This document shows positions 50,676 through 50,696 of a DNA stretch of 50,696 nucleotides, one piece after another. Every line of letters starts with the position of its first letter. Position 1 is the first letter of the stretch. The stretch is from contig CADADA010000037.1 in NCBI GenBank assembly GCA_902786515.1, positions 1-50,696 of the forward strand. The letters are read 5' to 3'. This DNA is from an uncultured Lachnospiraceae bacterium (lineage in GTDB: Bacteria; Bacillota; Clostridia; Lachnospirales; Lachnospiraceae). The notes below the pieces were generated by a model that was not told where the DNA came from, did no database searches, and saw nothing but the letters and a program-made list of their open reading frames with translations. The translations under genes and the position numbers were made by a program.

Positions 50676-50696
50676 ATGCCACGAAACTATGAACCA
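50676..50696 (+). CDS. Start of a gene that continues beyond the window
   Basis: GAAGGA lies 8-9 nt before ATG 50676, and the first seven codons read MPRNYEP. A promoter stands just before. The start resembles that of some small regulators, but seven residues do not allow an assignment. Confidence 0.55.

Overview
The window is AT-rich, uses strong GGAGG-type ribosome binding sites, and encodes gene families typical of anaerobic Clostridia: Re-citrate synthase, KtrAB, AzlCD, Trep_Strep ECF transporters, LPxTG and Cna_B surface proteins, and DUF5688 and DUF3991 ICE genes. It most likely comes from a gut Lachnospiraceae-type Firmicute. No rRNA, tRNA or CRISPR array was found. Everything here is read from sequence and family knowledge; no database search was run.

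Layout. 0-3 kb: a decayed ECF/ABC export locus, with a 5'-truncated exporter carrying a damaged Walker A and an S component fused by deletion to an ATPase fragment. 3-6 kb: a methyltransferase, a flavin reductase, and a DUF4143 ATPase preceded by 32-bp direct repeats. 6-13 kb: a frameshifted secreted protein and an intact 1905-residue secreted Ig-like-repeat protein. 13-16.3 kb: a ZnuA-C-B zinc importer with a His/Cys membrane protein before it and an A8-frameshifted lipoprotein after it. 16.4-18.3 kb (minus strand): AzlCD and a secreted tandem CBM21 protein. 18.4-22.8 kb: a plus-strand run of small membrane, phosphoesterase and hypothetical genes.

22.8-29.1 kb is a defence island. It holds a type III toxin-antitoxin locus (three perfect 33-bp repeats, a terminator and a ToxN-family toxin), a CPBP protease, a dead mcrC remnant behind another 32-bp-period array, an AAA ATPase plus TOPRIM-like pair, an internally deleted ABC-F gene with a leader peptide, and a PLD-helicase cut off in its Walker B motif. 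The cut-off marks the left edge of an ICE remnant (about 29.1-41.8 kb). That remnant has ParM/ParR-like genes, DUF5348, a lipoprotein, a 1793-residue thioester/Cna_B/LPQTG adhesin, DUF5688, a RadC-like gene, a DUF3991/TOPRIM gene, a palindrome array and an oriT-like hairpin cluster. It has no integrase, relaxase or conjugation ATPase.

41.9-50.7 kb is core metabolism: carbamate kinase (minus); a GntR-controlled operon with Re-citrate synthase (one nonsense codon), its GntR regulator, a truncated PPOX gene and a prolyl-tRNA editing protein; KtrB-KtrA potassium uptake; a LysR regulator; and the C-terminal half of MetE.

A recurring theme is gene decay: about ten genes carry deletions, frameshifts or nonsense codons. 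The most interesting intact system is the type III toxin-antitoxin locus, whose repeat unit can be folded by eye into an H-type pseudoknot.
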